Shown piece after piece: positions 25,001 through 34,102 of a stretch of 64,000 bases of DNA; positions within the stretch are counted from its first letter, which is position 1, and every line of letters begins with the position of its first letter. The notes under the pieces were generated by a model that did not search any database, had not been told where the DNA came from, and was given only the letters and a program-made list of their open reading frames with translations. Both the position numbers and the translations under genes were made by a program. The stretch is from JBFGCT01 sp963825565. GTDB taxonomy: Bacteria > Actinomycetota > Acidimicrobiia > Acidimicrobiales > Ilumatobacteraceae. The stretch lies in contig CAWGTW010000009.1 of assembly GCA_963825565.1 (NCBI GenBank), positions 186,001 to 250,000 on the forward strand, read 5' to 3'.

Positions 25001-25825
25001 TCAGCTGTCGATCTGGCCGGTGATGCACGTCACCGAGTCGCCGCCGATCCAGATCGTCTCGCCGACCTGATCGACGTGGACCCGACCCGACCGGCCGAGC
25101 GCCGTCCCTTGGGCGGCGACGTACGGCGCGACGAGCGTTCCCGATCCGAGCAGCCATTGGGCGAGCGCGGCGTTGAGGCTGCCGGTGACCGGATCCTCTC
25201 GCAGGACGCCGCCGACCGGGAAGAAGCCGCGCACCTCGATCGCCGTGTCGGCACCGTCCGGGGACGGTCCGACGAGGCCGATGTCGCGATCGGAGCGGCC
25301 CGGGCGGATGCGCAGCACGTCCGCCGCAGACGCCAACCGGACCGCCAGCCATCCGGGTCCGTTGTCGACCCATGCAGCGTCGAGCACGTCGGTCCGGTCG
25401 ATGCCGAGCGTGGTGACGACCTCGTCGAGGGTGTCGTCGTCGAGCGGGCCGTCGCGCAGTAGTGGCGGCGCGCCGAACGCCAGTCGGCCGTCGGCCCGGC
25501 GCAGTTCGATCAGTCCCGCCGCGCATTGCTGCACGATGTTCGATCCTCGCGGCGTCCCGCCGGCGGCGAGCCACGCATGGCACGTCCCGATCGTCGGATG
25601 GCCGGCGAACGGCAGCTCGGTGACGGGCGTGAAGATCCGCACGCGGTAGTCGGCCGACGGGTCGGTCGGAGGGAGGATGAACGCGGTCTCGGAGAGGTTC
25701 GTCCAGTTGGCGATCTGCTGCATCTGGGCGGTCGACAGCGCGTCGGCGTCGTGCACGACCGCCACCGGGTTCCCGTGGAATCGCTCCGTGGTGAACACGT
25801 CGACCTGATCGAACCGATGTCGCAT
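25001..25825 (-). CDS. PhzF-family isomerase/epimerase-like protein
   Basis: The 274-residue product has the duplicated diaminopimelate-epimerase fold of PhzF: QVDVFTTERFHGNPVAVV at the N-terminus, NLSETAFILPP (catalytic Glu), PFAGHPTIGTCHAWL and EDPVTGSLNAALAQWLL. The substrate is not predictable; most genomic PhzF homologues are not in phenazine clusters. Start ATG at 25825. It is divergent from mazG, with about 40 bases between starts, and faces tRNA-Pro. Confidence 0.9.
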   Translation of the reverse strand: MRHRFDQVDVFTTERFHGNPVAVVHDADALSTAQMQQIANWTNLSETAFILPPTDPSADYRVRIFTPVTELPFAGHPTIGTCHAWLAAGGTPRGSNIVQQCAAGLIELRRADGRLAFGAPPLLRDGPLDDDTLDEVVTTLGIDRTDVLDAAWVDNGPGWLAVRLASAADVLRIRPGRSDRDIGLVGPSPDGADTAIEVRGFFPVGGVLREDPVTGSLNAALAQWLLGSGTLVAPYVAAQGTALGRSGRVHVDQVGETIWIGGDSVTCITGQIDS

Positions 25826-25852
25826 CCGGGGAGTCTGGCAGCCCGATCGCGC

Positions 25853-25858
25853 TACCGT
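25853..25858 (+). promoter_or_regulatory. Leaderless -10 box TACCGT of mazG-like gene
   Basis: TACCGT ends 7 bases before the ATG at 25866. Confidence 0.5.
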
Positions 25859-25865
25859 CGGCTCG

Positions 25866-26150
25866 ATGACGCTCGCCGAGTTGCAGGACCTGATCGAGCG
25901 AACGTACGGCGCCCGCGACCGCGGCCGGCCTTCGAGTGCGACGGTCGCCTGGCTCGCCGAGGAGGTCGGCGAGCTGGCGCAGGCGGTCCGCAAGGGCAGC
26001 CACGACGACAAGGTGCACGAGTTCGGCGACGTGATCGCCTGGGTCGCGACCCTCGCCAACCAGCAGGGTGTCGACCTCACCGAGGCGATCGAGCGCTTCG
26101 CCGAGGGGTGCCCCAAGTGCGATGCGCTCCCGTGCGCCTGCCCGGACTGA
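25866..26150 (+). CDS. MazG-like nucleotide pyrophosphohydrolase with Cys-rich tail
   Basis: A 94-residue single MazG domain with the metal motif EEVGELAQAV then EFGDVIAW (EExxE...ExxD), which hydrolyses nucleoside triphosphates to monophosphates. The C-terminus ends in CPKCDALPCACPD, four Cys in 12 residues that could bind zinc. The small size fits the short archaeal/actinobacterial group rather than the two-domain E. coli MazG. Leaderless start supported by TACCGT. The fourth palindrome copy follows 25 bases after its stop. Confidence 0.85.
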   Translation: MTLAELQDLIERTYGARDRGRPSSATVAWLAEEVGELAQAVRKGSHDDKVHEFGDVIAWVATLANQQGVDLTEAIERFAEGCPKCDALPCACPD

Positions 26151-26175
26151 CCGCCGCCGCCGTACGCCCGCCGTT

Positions 26176-26218
26176 CGTGCGACCGAAGGTCGCGGGTTCC
26201 GGCGTGTTCGGTCACGCA
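26176..26218. repeat. Long palindromic element, copy D
   Basis: GTGCGACCGAA...TTCGGTCACGCA matches the 15.9-16.1 kb family, with GACCGAA (26181-26187) pairing with TTCGGTC (26207-26213). It lies between mazG and the convergent murE stop. Confidence 0.6.
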
Positions 26219-26252
26219 ACCGTGAGGCCGGCGGGGCTCGCGGGGCGAGGGG

Positions 26253-27701
26253 TCAGCCGTCGCCGCGCCGTTCGATCTCCACGCGCGCGACCTCGTGGTC
26301 CTGGAACGGCACCCGCCTGCCGCCGGTGTCCTGGAACTGCTCGTGACCCTTGCCGGCGACCAGCACGACCGAACCGTCCTCGGCGGTGCGGATCGCCAAC
26401 CCGATCGCCTTCGCTCGGTCGACCTCGACGACCACCCGCTCGCGCGCCTCTGACGGCACTCCGTCCAAGATGTCGTCGATGATCGCTTCGGGGTCCTCCC
26501 GGCGCGGGTTGTCCGAGGTCAGCACGACCCGGTCGGCCAGCTCGGAGGCGATCGCGCCCATCGGTCGGCGCTTCTCCGCGTCGCGCTCGCCGCCGCAGCC
26601 GAACACCAGCGTGATCGGTGCGTCACCGAAGACCTCGCGCGCTCCGGCGAGCAGCGCACCGATCGCATCGGGCGTGTGCGCGAAGTCGACGAGCACGCTG
26701 AACGGCTGGCCGAGGTCGATCAGCTCGAATCGGCCGCGCACGCCGGACACCGAGCTCAGCGCGGCCGCCACCCGCTCGGGCTCGTGGCCGACCGCGACCG
26801 CGATCTCGGCGGCCATGATCGCGTTGCTGCGGGCGAAGCGCGGCGCGACGAGGAGACGGACCTCGTGCCCGCGCCACGTGATCGTGGCGCCGCTCGGGCC
26901 GACGCCGGTGACCGGCACCTCCGCGGTGTCGACGGCGACGAGCCGGTCCGGTGAGATCATCGCCGCCAGCTTCTGCCCCCAGGACGTGGAGACGTCGACC
27001 ACGCATCGCTCGCTCATCGCCGGGGTGAACAGCCGCGCCTTGGCCGCGAAGTAGTCGTCCATCGACTCGTGGAAGTCGAGGTGGTCGTGGCCGAGGTTGG
27101 TGAAGGCGGCGACCCGGAACCGCGTGCCGTCGGTGCGGTGTTGGACGAGCGAGTGCGACGTGACCTCGACGACCACGACGTCCAACCGCGACGCCACGGC
27201 CTCCGCCAGCCGGCGTTGGAACACGATCGACTCCGGGGTGGTGCGCTGGCCGGTCAGGGTGCCGTAGACCGCGACCCGCTGGTCGAGCGCGGCCACCAGG
27301 TCACCGAGCATGTGCGATGTCGTCGTCTTGCCGTTGGTTCCCGTGATGCCGACCACCGCCAGCGACTGCGACGGGTTCCCGTAGAACGCGACGGCGGCAT
27401 GGGCCATCGCCTCGCGGACGTTGTCGACGACGATCTGGGGCACCGGCAGGCCGTCGATCTGGTACGCGCAGACGATCGCCAGCGCACCGTTGTTCACCGC
27501 CTCGTGGGCGAAGTCGTGGCCGTCGAAGTGCTGACCGCGGATGCAGAAGTGCAGCGATCCGGGAGCCGATTCCCGATGGTCGTGGCTGAGATGGGTGATC
27601 TCGATCGACTCCGCCAGGCTGTCGACCGACGGGTGGATCCAGCGGTACGACTGCGGAAGGCTGCGGAGGATGTCTGCCAGCGCTATCTGTCGATTGGGCA
27701 A
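26253..27701 (-). CDS. murE: UDP-MurNAc-tripeptide synthetase (MurE-type Mur ligase)
   Basis: Adds the third residue, probably meso-diaminopimelate, to UDP-MurNAc-Ala-Glu in peptidoglycan synthesis. The 482-residue product shows the Mur ligase ATP site GITGTNGKTTTSHM (about 118-131), EVTSHSL, TNLGHDHLDFH, DFAHTPDAI and the DAP-selecting motif DNPRREDP. TTG start at 27701, with GAGG six bases upstream. It lies alone, outside a division/cell-wall cluster, so it could be a paralogue. The nearby hom, asd and lysC genes belong to the aspartate pathway that makes its DAP substrate. Confidence 0.88.
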   Translation of the reverse strand: MPNRQIALADILRSLPQSYRWIHPSVDSLAESIEITHLSHDHRESAPGSLHFCIRGQHFDGHDFAHEAVNNGALAIVCAYQIDGLPVPQIVVDNVREAMAHAAVAFYGNPSQSLAVVGITGTNGKTTTSHMLGDLVAALDQRVAVYGTLTGQRTTPESIVFQRRLAEAVASRLDVVVVEVTSHSLVQHRTDGTRFRVAAFTNLGHDHLDFHESMDDYFAAKARLFTPAMSERCVVDVSTSWGQKLAAMISPDRLVAVDTAEVPVTGVGPSGATITWRGHEVRLLVAPRFARSNAIMAAEIAVAVGHEPERVAAALSSVSGVRGRFELIDLGQPFSVLVDFAHTPDAIGALLAGAREVFGDAPITLVFGCGGERDAEKRRPMGAIASELADRVVLTSDNPRREDPEAIIDDILDGVPSEARERVVVEVDRAKAIGLAIRTAEDGSVVLVAGKGHEQFQDTGGRRVPFQDHEVARVEIERRGDG

Positions 27702-27735
27702 CGGTCACCTCGATCTACATCCATTGGACGATTGG

Positions 27736-29034
27736 TTAGGACGTCTCGCCGCCGAAGAAGCGCAGCGCGATCTCCACACGGTCGACGACGTCGAGCTGCT
27801 TCAGGCCGGCCACCGCGTCGCGGTTGGCCCGTTCGGGTGCCTCCCTGGTGGTCAGCACGATGCGGGTCTCTCCACCGTAGGACGTGACGTGGATCGACGC
27901 GAGGCCGACCCCGCTGCGCGCGAAGCGGCCGTCGATCGTCGCCAGGACGCCCGGGCGGTACACGCCGCTCACGACGACGCACATCCGTGACACGAACGCG
28001 TCGTCGACCGACGGCGGTGGCCCGCCGGATCGAACCGGTGCGGGCAGTCCCATCGCCGCTGCGACGACATCGCCGACGACCGCGCTGGCGGTCGGCGTCG
28101 GCCCTGCGCCGAGCCCGTACAGCATGCCGTCGCCGAGCCATCCGCCCTCGAGGTAGACCGCGTTGTACGCCCCGCGGACCGAGGCGAGGACGTGACTGCG
28201 GGGAACGAGGGCCGGGTGCACGCGAGCGACGAGCGAACCGTCCGACGGGCTCAGCTCGACGATGGCGAGCAGCTTGATGACGCAGTCGAGGTCGCGGGCG
28301 ACCTCGAACGCCAGCTCGTCGATGTCGGCGATGCCTTCGCAATACACCTGGTCGATCGTGAGGCTGCTCCCGAAGGCGAGTCGGGCGATGATCGCCGCTT
28401 TCGCCGCGGCGTCGGCCCCGCTCACGTCGGCGGTTGGATCGGCCTCGGCGAAGCCGAGCTCCTGGGCCTGAGCGAGGCTGTCGGCGTAGGACGTGCCGTG
28501 CTCCTCCATCGAGGAGAGGATGAAGTTGGTGGTGCCGTTCAAGATGCCGGCGACCCGGTGCACGGGCTCTGCGGCGAGCGAGAGTTGCAGCGTGCGCACG
28601 AGCGGGATCGCGGCGGCGACGGCGGCCTCGAAGTAGAGCTGGGTGCCGCCGAGCGCGGCCGCTGCGAACAGCTCGGGGCCCCGGGCGGCGATCAACGCCT
28701 TGTTCGCGGTGACGACGGGCTTGCCATCTTCGAGGGCGGCCCGGACCAGGTCGAATGCCGGCGTCAACCCGCCGAGCAGTTCGACGACGACATCGATCTC
28801 CGGATCGGTGACCAACGCCAGCGCGTCGTCGGTCAGGAGCTCACTCGGTACCGACCACGCCCGGTGCCTGGTGAGGTCGCGTACCGCCACGCGGGTGAGC
28901 CGGAGGCGGGCACCGCCGTCGATGACCACGTCGTCGGTGTGCTCCGCCAGGATCCGGCAGACGGCGGCGCCGACGTTCCCGCAGCCGAGCACGCCGACCC
29001 TGACCGTTGACGACGCCGGATGCTCGTGAGACAA
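27736..29034 (-). CDS. hom: Homoserine dehydrogenase
   Basis: Reduces aspartate semialdehyde to homoserine for Thr and Met. The 432-residue product has the Rossmann motif GVLGCGNVGAAV, TANKALIAARG, the substrate segment GILNGTTNFILSSM, ADPTADVSGADAAAKAAI and a C-terminal ACT domain (about 345-420), typical of feedback-inhibited enzymes. The TTG start at 29034 is chosen because AGGAGG sits seven bases upstream; a GTG at 29055 has no spaced Shine-Dalgarno. It follows asd on the same strand. Confidence 0.93.
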   Translation of the reverse strand: MSHEHPASSTVRVGVLGCGNVGAAVCRILAEHTDDVVIDGGARLRLTRVAVRDLTRHRAWSVPSELLTDDALALVTDPEIDVVVELLGGLTPAFDLVRAALEDGKPVVTANKALIAARGPELFAAAALGGTQLYFEAAVAAAIPLVRTLQLSLAAEPVHRVAGILNGTTNFILSSMEEHGTSYADSLAQAQELGFAEADPTADVSGADAAAKAAIIARLAFGSSLTIDQVYCEGIADIDELAFEVARDLDCVIKLLAIVELSPSDGSLVARVHPALVPRSHVLASVRGAYNAVYLEGGWLGDGMLYGLGAGPTPTASAVVGDVVAAAMGLPAPVRSGGPPPSVDDAFVSRMCVVVSGVYRPGVLATIDGRFARSGVGLASIHVTSYGGETRIVLTTREAPERANRDAVAGLKQLDVVDRVEIALRFFGGETS

Positions 29035-29177
29035 CAGGGACCCTCCTCGTGACACTCCCGGCGGGAGCGGTCGTCACTCTCCCACATCCGAACGACCGCA
29101 ACCGCTCGGTGGGAACACGGCGGCTTCGGCCCGCTCGTTTCCGACGGCCACCGGCCCCGCGGCCTCGGGTCGTGCGG

Positions 29178-30206
<1,029 letters not shown>

Positions 30207-30214
30207 GGGCGAAA

Positions 30215-30220
30215 ATTCTA
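30215..30220 (-). promoter_or_regulatory. Leaderless -10 box TAGAAT of asd
   Basis: TAGAAT on the minus strand ends 8 bases before the asd ATG. Confidence 0.5.
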
Positions 30221-30440
30221 ACGGCGCCCGCCGGAAAGGTCGTGGGCGGTTTCGCTCGGCTCGCACCGGTGGGCCGTGGTTCGGAGGACGCTCCGCAGGG
30301 CAGAGGCGATGGAGCGGGGCACCCGGCTTCGACGCCGGTCGATGGACCGTCGGTGACAGCCAGCGCGGGTACGACCACCCACCGTCAGACGACGAGATGC
30401 GTCGGTCGGAACGGCCGCCCGCTCTGGCATGATCTGGACG

Positions 30441-31265
30441 ATGCGACGTCGACCCCAACTCGTTCCGTGGAAGGCCGCTGGCCGGGTCACCGAACAGCAG
30501 TCGAGCGCCGACGACGTCGTCCGGGAGACCGGCTGGATCTTCAACAGCGAACGCGGTGAGGGAGTGACGCTCGAGCAGTTCGTCTCGACCGGGGACCAGG
30601 AGGTCCCGGCCTACCTGACCGTGTTCGGTCTGCGGAATGCCGGCATGGAGGATCAGACCCTCGTCGAGATCGGCTGCGGGATCGGGCGGATGACGTGCGC
30701 GTTCACGAGGGAGTACGGCGCCGTCATCGCGTGTGATCTCGACGCCGGGTTTCTCGAACGGTGCCACGAGACGGTCGGTCGTTTCGGCAAGGTCGATCGG
30801 CTGCGCACGCTGGCGGTCTCCGACGGTCACTCGCTCGATCTGCCCCCGAACTGTGCCGACGTGGCCTTCAGCTACATCACGTTCCAGCACTGCGATCCCG
30901 ACGACGCGCTCGAGTTGACTTCCGAGGCGGTGCGGGTCACGCGGCCCGGTGGACGGATCGTGCTCAACTACCGCGCGCGCAGCCGGTTCGATGTCGTGCT
31001 GCTCCCGCTCGGCGGTGTGGTCAGGGCGCTGTTCCGAGTGCCGAAGTTCGGTCCGTGGCTGTCCCGCCAGCGACCGGCGACCCGCCTCGGTTGGCAGGCC
31101 AACCGCCTCCACCCCGACGACGTGATCGGGCCGCTGTCGCCGCTGCTCCGCGACGTCGAGATCTGGCGGAACCCGAAGAGCAAGGTGGAGGGCGGCGGCG
31201 CCACGGTGCGCACGTTCGACGGGATCAACCCCCACCACTACTGGATCGTCGCCATCGTCCGCTGA
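30441..31265 (+). CDS. Class I SAM-dependent methyltransferase
   Basis: A 274-residue methyltransferase: motif I VEIGCGIGRMT (about residue 78), motif II acidic DLDAGFLERC, motif III FSYITFQHCDP and a post-motif VTRPGGRIVLNYRA. The substrate is unknown. The N-terminal 60 residues and the basic C-terminal part do not identify a subfamily. Start ATG at 30441 is chosen over 30429 because a TGATCT box sits just upstream. With the next gene it interrupts the lysC-asd arrangement and runs in the opposite direction, which suggests later insertion. Confidence 0.8.
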   Translation: MRRRPQLVPWKAAGRVTEQQSSADDVVRETGWIFNSERGEGVTLEQFVSTGDQEVPAYLTVFGLRNAGMEDQTLVEIGCGIGRMTCAFTREYGAVIACDLDAGFLERCHETVGRFGKVDRLRTLAVSDGHSLDLPPNCADVAFSYITFQHCDPDDALELTSEAVRVTRPGGRIVLNYRARSRFDVVLLPLGGVVRALFRVPKFGPWLSRQRPATRLGWQANRLHPDDVIGPLSPLLRDVEIWRNPKSKVEGGGATVRTFDGINPHHYWIVAIVR

Positions 31266-31421
31266 CGCAGGGACGGTCTCACCGCTCGACCCCAGGGTCC
31301 GCGACCAGCCGGAACCGAGGGCGGCGCCCTGTGACTGACGACCGGCTGCGTCCCGCCCCACGCCTCTACCCCCGCACACGCCCACGGGCGCATCGTGATG
31401 GTCGATTGGAAGGAGGCAATC

Positions 31422-32348
31422 ATGTCAAGCACACGAAGGGACCTTCGTCGCCGTGCCGTCCTGCTGTCGACGTCGTTGCTCGTCGCCGCCGGCACCGTGG
31501 TCGCGGCCGGATCGCTCGATCTCGCCGGTGCGACGGTGAAGGGCGGCGAGACCTGTTCGGCGGTGACGCCCAACTATCGCGCCGCCGATACGAGGAACGG
31601 CACGGGCGGCGTCCCCGTCGGGAAGATCGGGATCGCCGGGACGTTGAACGTCACCGTTGCCGGGGTCGGTGGCGTTCCCGCCGGCGCAACGTCGGTCAAG
31701 ATCCAGCTCACGGCAACCGAGCTCACGGGCATCGACGAGTCGTTCCTCGTCGCCTACCCTGCCGGCTCGGCTCGACCCCCGTCATCGAACCTCAACCCGG
31801 TCGACGACCACACGAGCTCCAACGGCGCGCAACCGGTCGATGTCGGCATCAACCGGCAGATCACGATCTACAACGATCGTGGGAGCACCCACGTCGTCGT
31901 CGACGTGGTCGAGTGGTGTGACGATCACACCCACGACTACCCGGTCGGCGACGTCGAGACGATTCTCCAGCTCGGTCAACACAGCACACCGTCGACGTCC
32001 TATGTGAACGTGCCGGCGACCGCGCTCACCGTGAACACCGCGTCCAACGGTCGGCTGCTGGTGACGTTCTCGTCCCAGGTGCTGTGCAAGGACAACGGTC
32101 CGGTGCCCTACGACGCATGGTGTCTGGTGCAGGTGCTCGTCGACGGCACGCCGATCCAGCCCGACCGGGTGATCTACGCAACGGGAGATCCCGGCCCGAA
32201 CGCCTGGAGTTCCCGCTCGCATCAGTTCGTCTCGGGTCCGCTCGCCGGTGGTCCGCACCTGGTCCAGCCGCGGTACCGCGTCGACGAGGCCACCGCGGTC
32301 TTCAACCTCGATCAGACCGTCATGACCGTGCTCCCGCTGGCGCCGTAG
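31422..32348 (+). CDS. Secreted protein with DTR-type surface module
   Basis: Exported product of 308 residues: a twin-Arg-rich n-region (RRDLRRRAVLLSTSLLVAAG), then YRAADTRNGTGGVP ... THVVVDVVEWC, the same module as the C-terminal repeats of the sugar dehydrogenase at 9095. The remaining C-terminal 150 residues form a Tyr/Val-rich beta-like domain with paired Cys (QVLCKDNG...AWCLVQV). No enzyme motif is visible. Start ATG at 31422 is fixed by a strong AAGGAGG six bases upstream. Function is unknown; a cell-surface or adhesive role is a guess. Confidence 0.75.
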   Translation: MSSTRRDLRRRAVLLSTSLLVAAGTVVAAGSLDLAGATVKGGETCSAVTPNYRAADTRNGTGGVPVGKIGIAGTLNVTVAGVGGVPAGATSVKIQLTATELTGIDESFLVAYPAGSARPPSSNLNPVDDHTSSNGAQPVDVGINRQITIYNDRGSTHVVVDVVEWCDDHTHDYPVGDVETILQLGQHSTPSTSYVNVPATALTVNTASNGRLLVTFSSQVLCKDNGPVPYDAWCLVQVLVDGTPIQPDRVIYATGDPGPNAWSSRSHQFVSGPLAGGPHLVQPRYRVDEATAVFNLDQTVMTVLPLAP

Positions 32349-32387
32349 CGATCGGGCCGGTCGCCGTCGGTCCGAGCGGCCTGCGGC

Positions 32388-33638
32388 TCAGTGGCGTTCG
32401 GGGAGGGGGGCGGAGTACTCGATCCCGGAGTCGAGGCCGAACGCGGTGTGCAGCGCGCGCGCCGCGCGTTCCATGTCGGCGCCGGCGACGACGACCGAGA
32501 TCCGGATCGCCGAGGTCGAGATCATCTCGATGTTCACGCCTTCGTCGGCGAGCACGCGGAACATCTTCGCCGCCACGCCCGGGGATGACTTCATGCCGGC
32601 GCCCACGATCGACACCTTGGCGATGTCGTTGTCGTCGGTGACGTCGGTCGCCCCGATCTCGCCGGCGACTCGGCGCACGATCTTCTCGGCGTCGTTCATG
32701 TCGGCCATCGGCATCGTGAAACTGATGTCGGTCGTGCCGTGGGTCGAGGTGTTCTGCACGATCATGTCGACGTTGACGTTCGCTTCGGCGAGCGGTTCGA
32801 ACAGCGCCGCCGACACGCCGGGCTGATCGGGCACGCCGAGCACGGTGACCTTGGCGTGGCTCATGTCGGTGACGACACCGGAGATGATCGGATCTTCCAT
32901 CGGGGCCTCCTCGTTGGTGACCCACGTGCCCGGTTCCCAGGTGAAGGCGGAGCGCACGTGGAGTTGGACGTCGTGGGTGCGGGCGAACTCGACCGAGCGG
33001 AGCGCGAGCACCTTGGAGCCGGCCCCGGCCATCTCGAGCATCTCGTCGAAATGGATCCGGTGGAGCTTGCGTGCCTGCGGCACGATCCGTGGGTCGGCGG
33101 TGAACACGCCGGTGACGTCGGTGTAGATCTCGCACGTGTCGGCGTCCATCGCCTGCGCCAGCGCCGACGCGGTGAGGTCCGACGCGCCCCGGCCCATCGT
33201 CGTGATCTCCTTGTCGGTGCTGACGCCCTGGAAGCCGGCGACCACGCAGACCTTGCCCGCGCGCAGGGCATCGCGTACCCGATCGCCCCGGACCTCGATG
33301 ATCTTGGCCTTGCGGTGGGCGGTGTCGGTGATGATGCCCACTTGGCTACCGGTGAAGCTGATCGCATCGATCCCGCGGTCGGCCAGCGCCATCGTCATCA
33401 GCGCGGCGGTTTGGCGTTCGCCGGTCGTCAGGAGCATGTCCATCTCCCGGCCCGGCTGGGTGCGCGACACCGAATCGGCCAGGGAGATGAGGTTGTCGGT
33501 CGCCTTGCCCATCGCCGAGACCACCACGATGACGTCGTTGCCCCGCTTCTTGGTGAACGCGATGTTGTCGGCGACGGCGTTGATGCGCTCGGGGTCGGCG
33601 ACGGAGGTACCGCCGTACTTCTGGACGATCAGCGTCAC
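32388..33638 (-). CDS. lysC: Aspartate kinase
   Basis: Phosphorylates aspartate at the head of the Lys/DAP, Thr and Met pathway. The 416-residue product begins VQKYGGTSVAD, has TTGERQTAALM, GFQGVSTDKEITTMGRGASDLTA and YTDVTGVFTADPR, and ends in two ACT domains (about 265-410) that normally bind Lys/Thr for feedback control. Start GTG at 33638. An internal start giving the short beta subunit, common in this group, is possible but not evident. It is separated from asd by 2.2 kb. Confidence 0.95.
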   Translation of the reverse strand: MTLIVQKYGGTSVADPERINAVADNIAFTKKRGNDVIVVVSAMGKATDNLISLADSVSRTQPGREMDMLLTTGERQTAALMTMALADRGIDAISFTGSQVGIITDTAHRKAKIIEVRGDRVRDALRAGKVCVVAGFQGVSTDKEITTMGRGASDLTASALAQAMDADTCEIYTDVTGVFTADPRIVPQARKLHRIHFDEMLEMAGAGSKVLALRSVEFARTHDVQLHVRSAFTWEPGTWVTNEEAPMEDPIISGVVTDMSHAKVTVLGVPDQPGVSAALFEPLAEANVNVDMIVQNTSTHGTTDISFTMPMADMNDAEKIVRRVAGEIGATDVTDDNDIAKVSIVGAGMKSSPGVAAKMFRVLADEGVNIEMISTSAIRISVVVAGADMERAARALHTAFGLDSGIEYSAPLPERH

Positions 33639-33714
33639 GGGGACTGGATGCTACTCCCGCCCGGGCGTGATGATCTCGTGCAAGACGTGCGCGAGATGAT
33701 CACGCGTTGGCGGA

Positions 33715-34053
33715 TCACGCGTCGGCGGACTTGACGACGTGTTCGACGACGTCGAAGCTCATCAACGTCGCACCCTGGGCGACCGGCTTGCGTTCGGCGT
33801 TCCCACCATCGGCCTGCCCGCTCGCATGACCGTGGGCGAAGTCCTGGCTGTCCGTCCAGGCCTGGAACGCCTCCTCGGAGGCCCACCGGGTGTAGACGAA
33901 GTACCTGGTCTCGCCCTCGGTTGGGCGGAGGAGCTGGAAGTCCTCGAACCCGTCGAACTGCTCGACCATGCGGGCTCGGCCGGCGAACCGACCCTCGAGC
34001 TGCGGTCCCATTCCCTCGGGGATGTCGATGGCATTGATCTTGACGACGCTCAT
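33715..34053 (-). CDS. mhuD: MhuD/IsdG-type heme-degrading monooxygenase
   Basis: A 112-residue ABM-fold protein closely resembling mycobacterial MhuD, which opens heme to mycobilin and frees iron. The catalytic Asn (VVKINAI, Asn7) and Trp (EAFQAW, Trp66) fall at the same positions, and a His pair (FAHGH, 74 and 76) covers the heme-ligand site. QLLRPTEGETRYFVYTRW also matches. Start ATG at 34053. It follows kynU on the minus strand after a double palindrome. Heme use is inferred from family residues; other ABM proteins act on quinones. Confidence 0.75.
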   Translation of the reverse strand: MSVVKINAIDIPEGMGPQLEGRFAGRARMVEQFDGFEDFQLLRPTEGETRYFVYTRWASEEAFQAWTDSQDFAHGHASGQADGGNAERKPVAQGATLMSFDVVEHVVKSADA

Positions 34054-34070
34054 CCCACCAGCATGCCGTT

Positions 34071-34090
34071 GACACCCGGTGTCTGACACC
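34071..34090. repeat. Overlapping double palindrome between kynU and mhuD
   Basis: GACACC-C-GGTGTC (34071-34083) overlaps GGTGTC-T-GACACC (34078-34090). This gives two mutually exclusive hairpins or an extended operator 18 bases upstream of the mhuD ATG. Confidence 0.55.
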
Positions 34091-34102
34091 ATGTGTTCAC
34101 GG

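Noticed and set aside
33660..33714. Imperfect repeats (GATGATCTCG / CGAGATGATC, ATCACGCG twice) between mhuD and lysC
   Set aside because: Arms match for only six bases and no symmetrical hairpin of note forms; likely chance.
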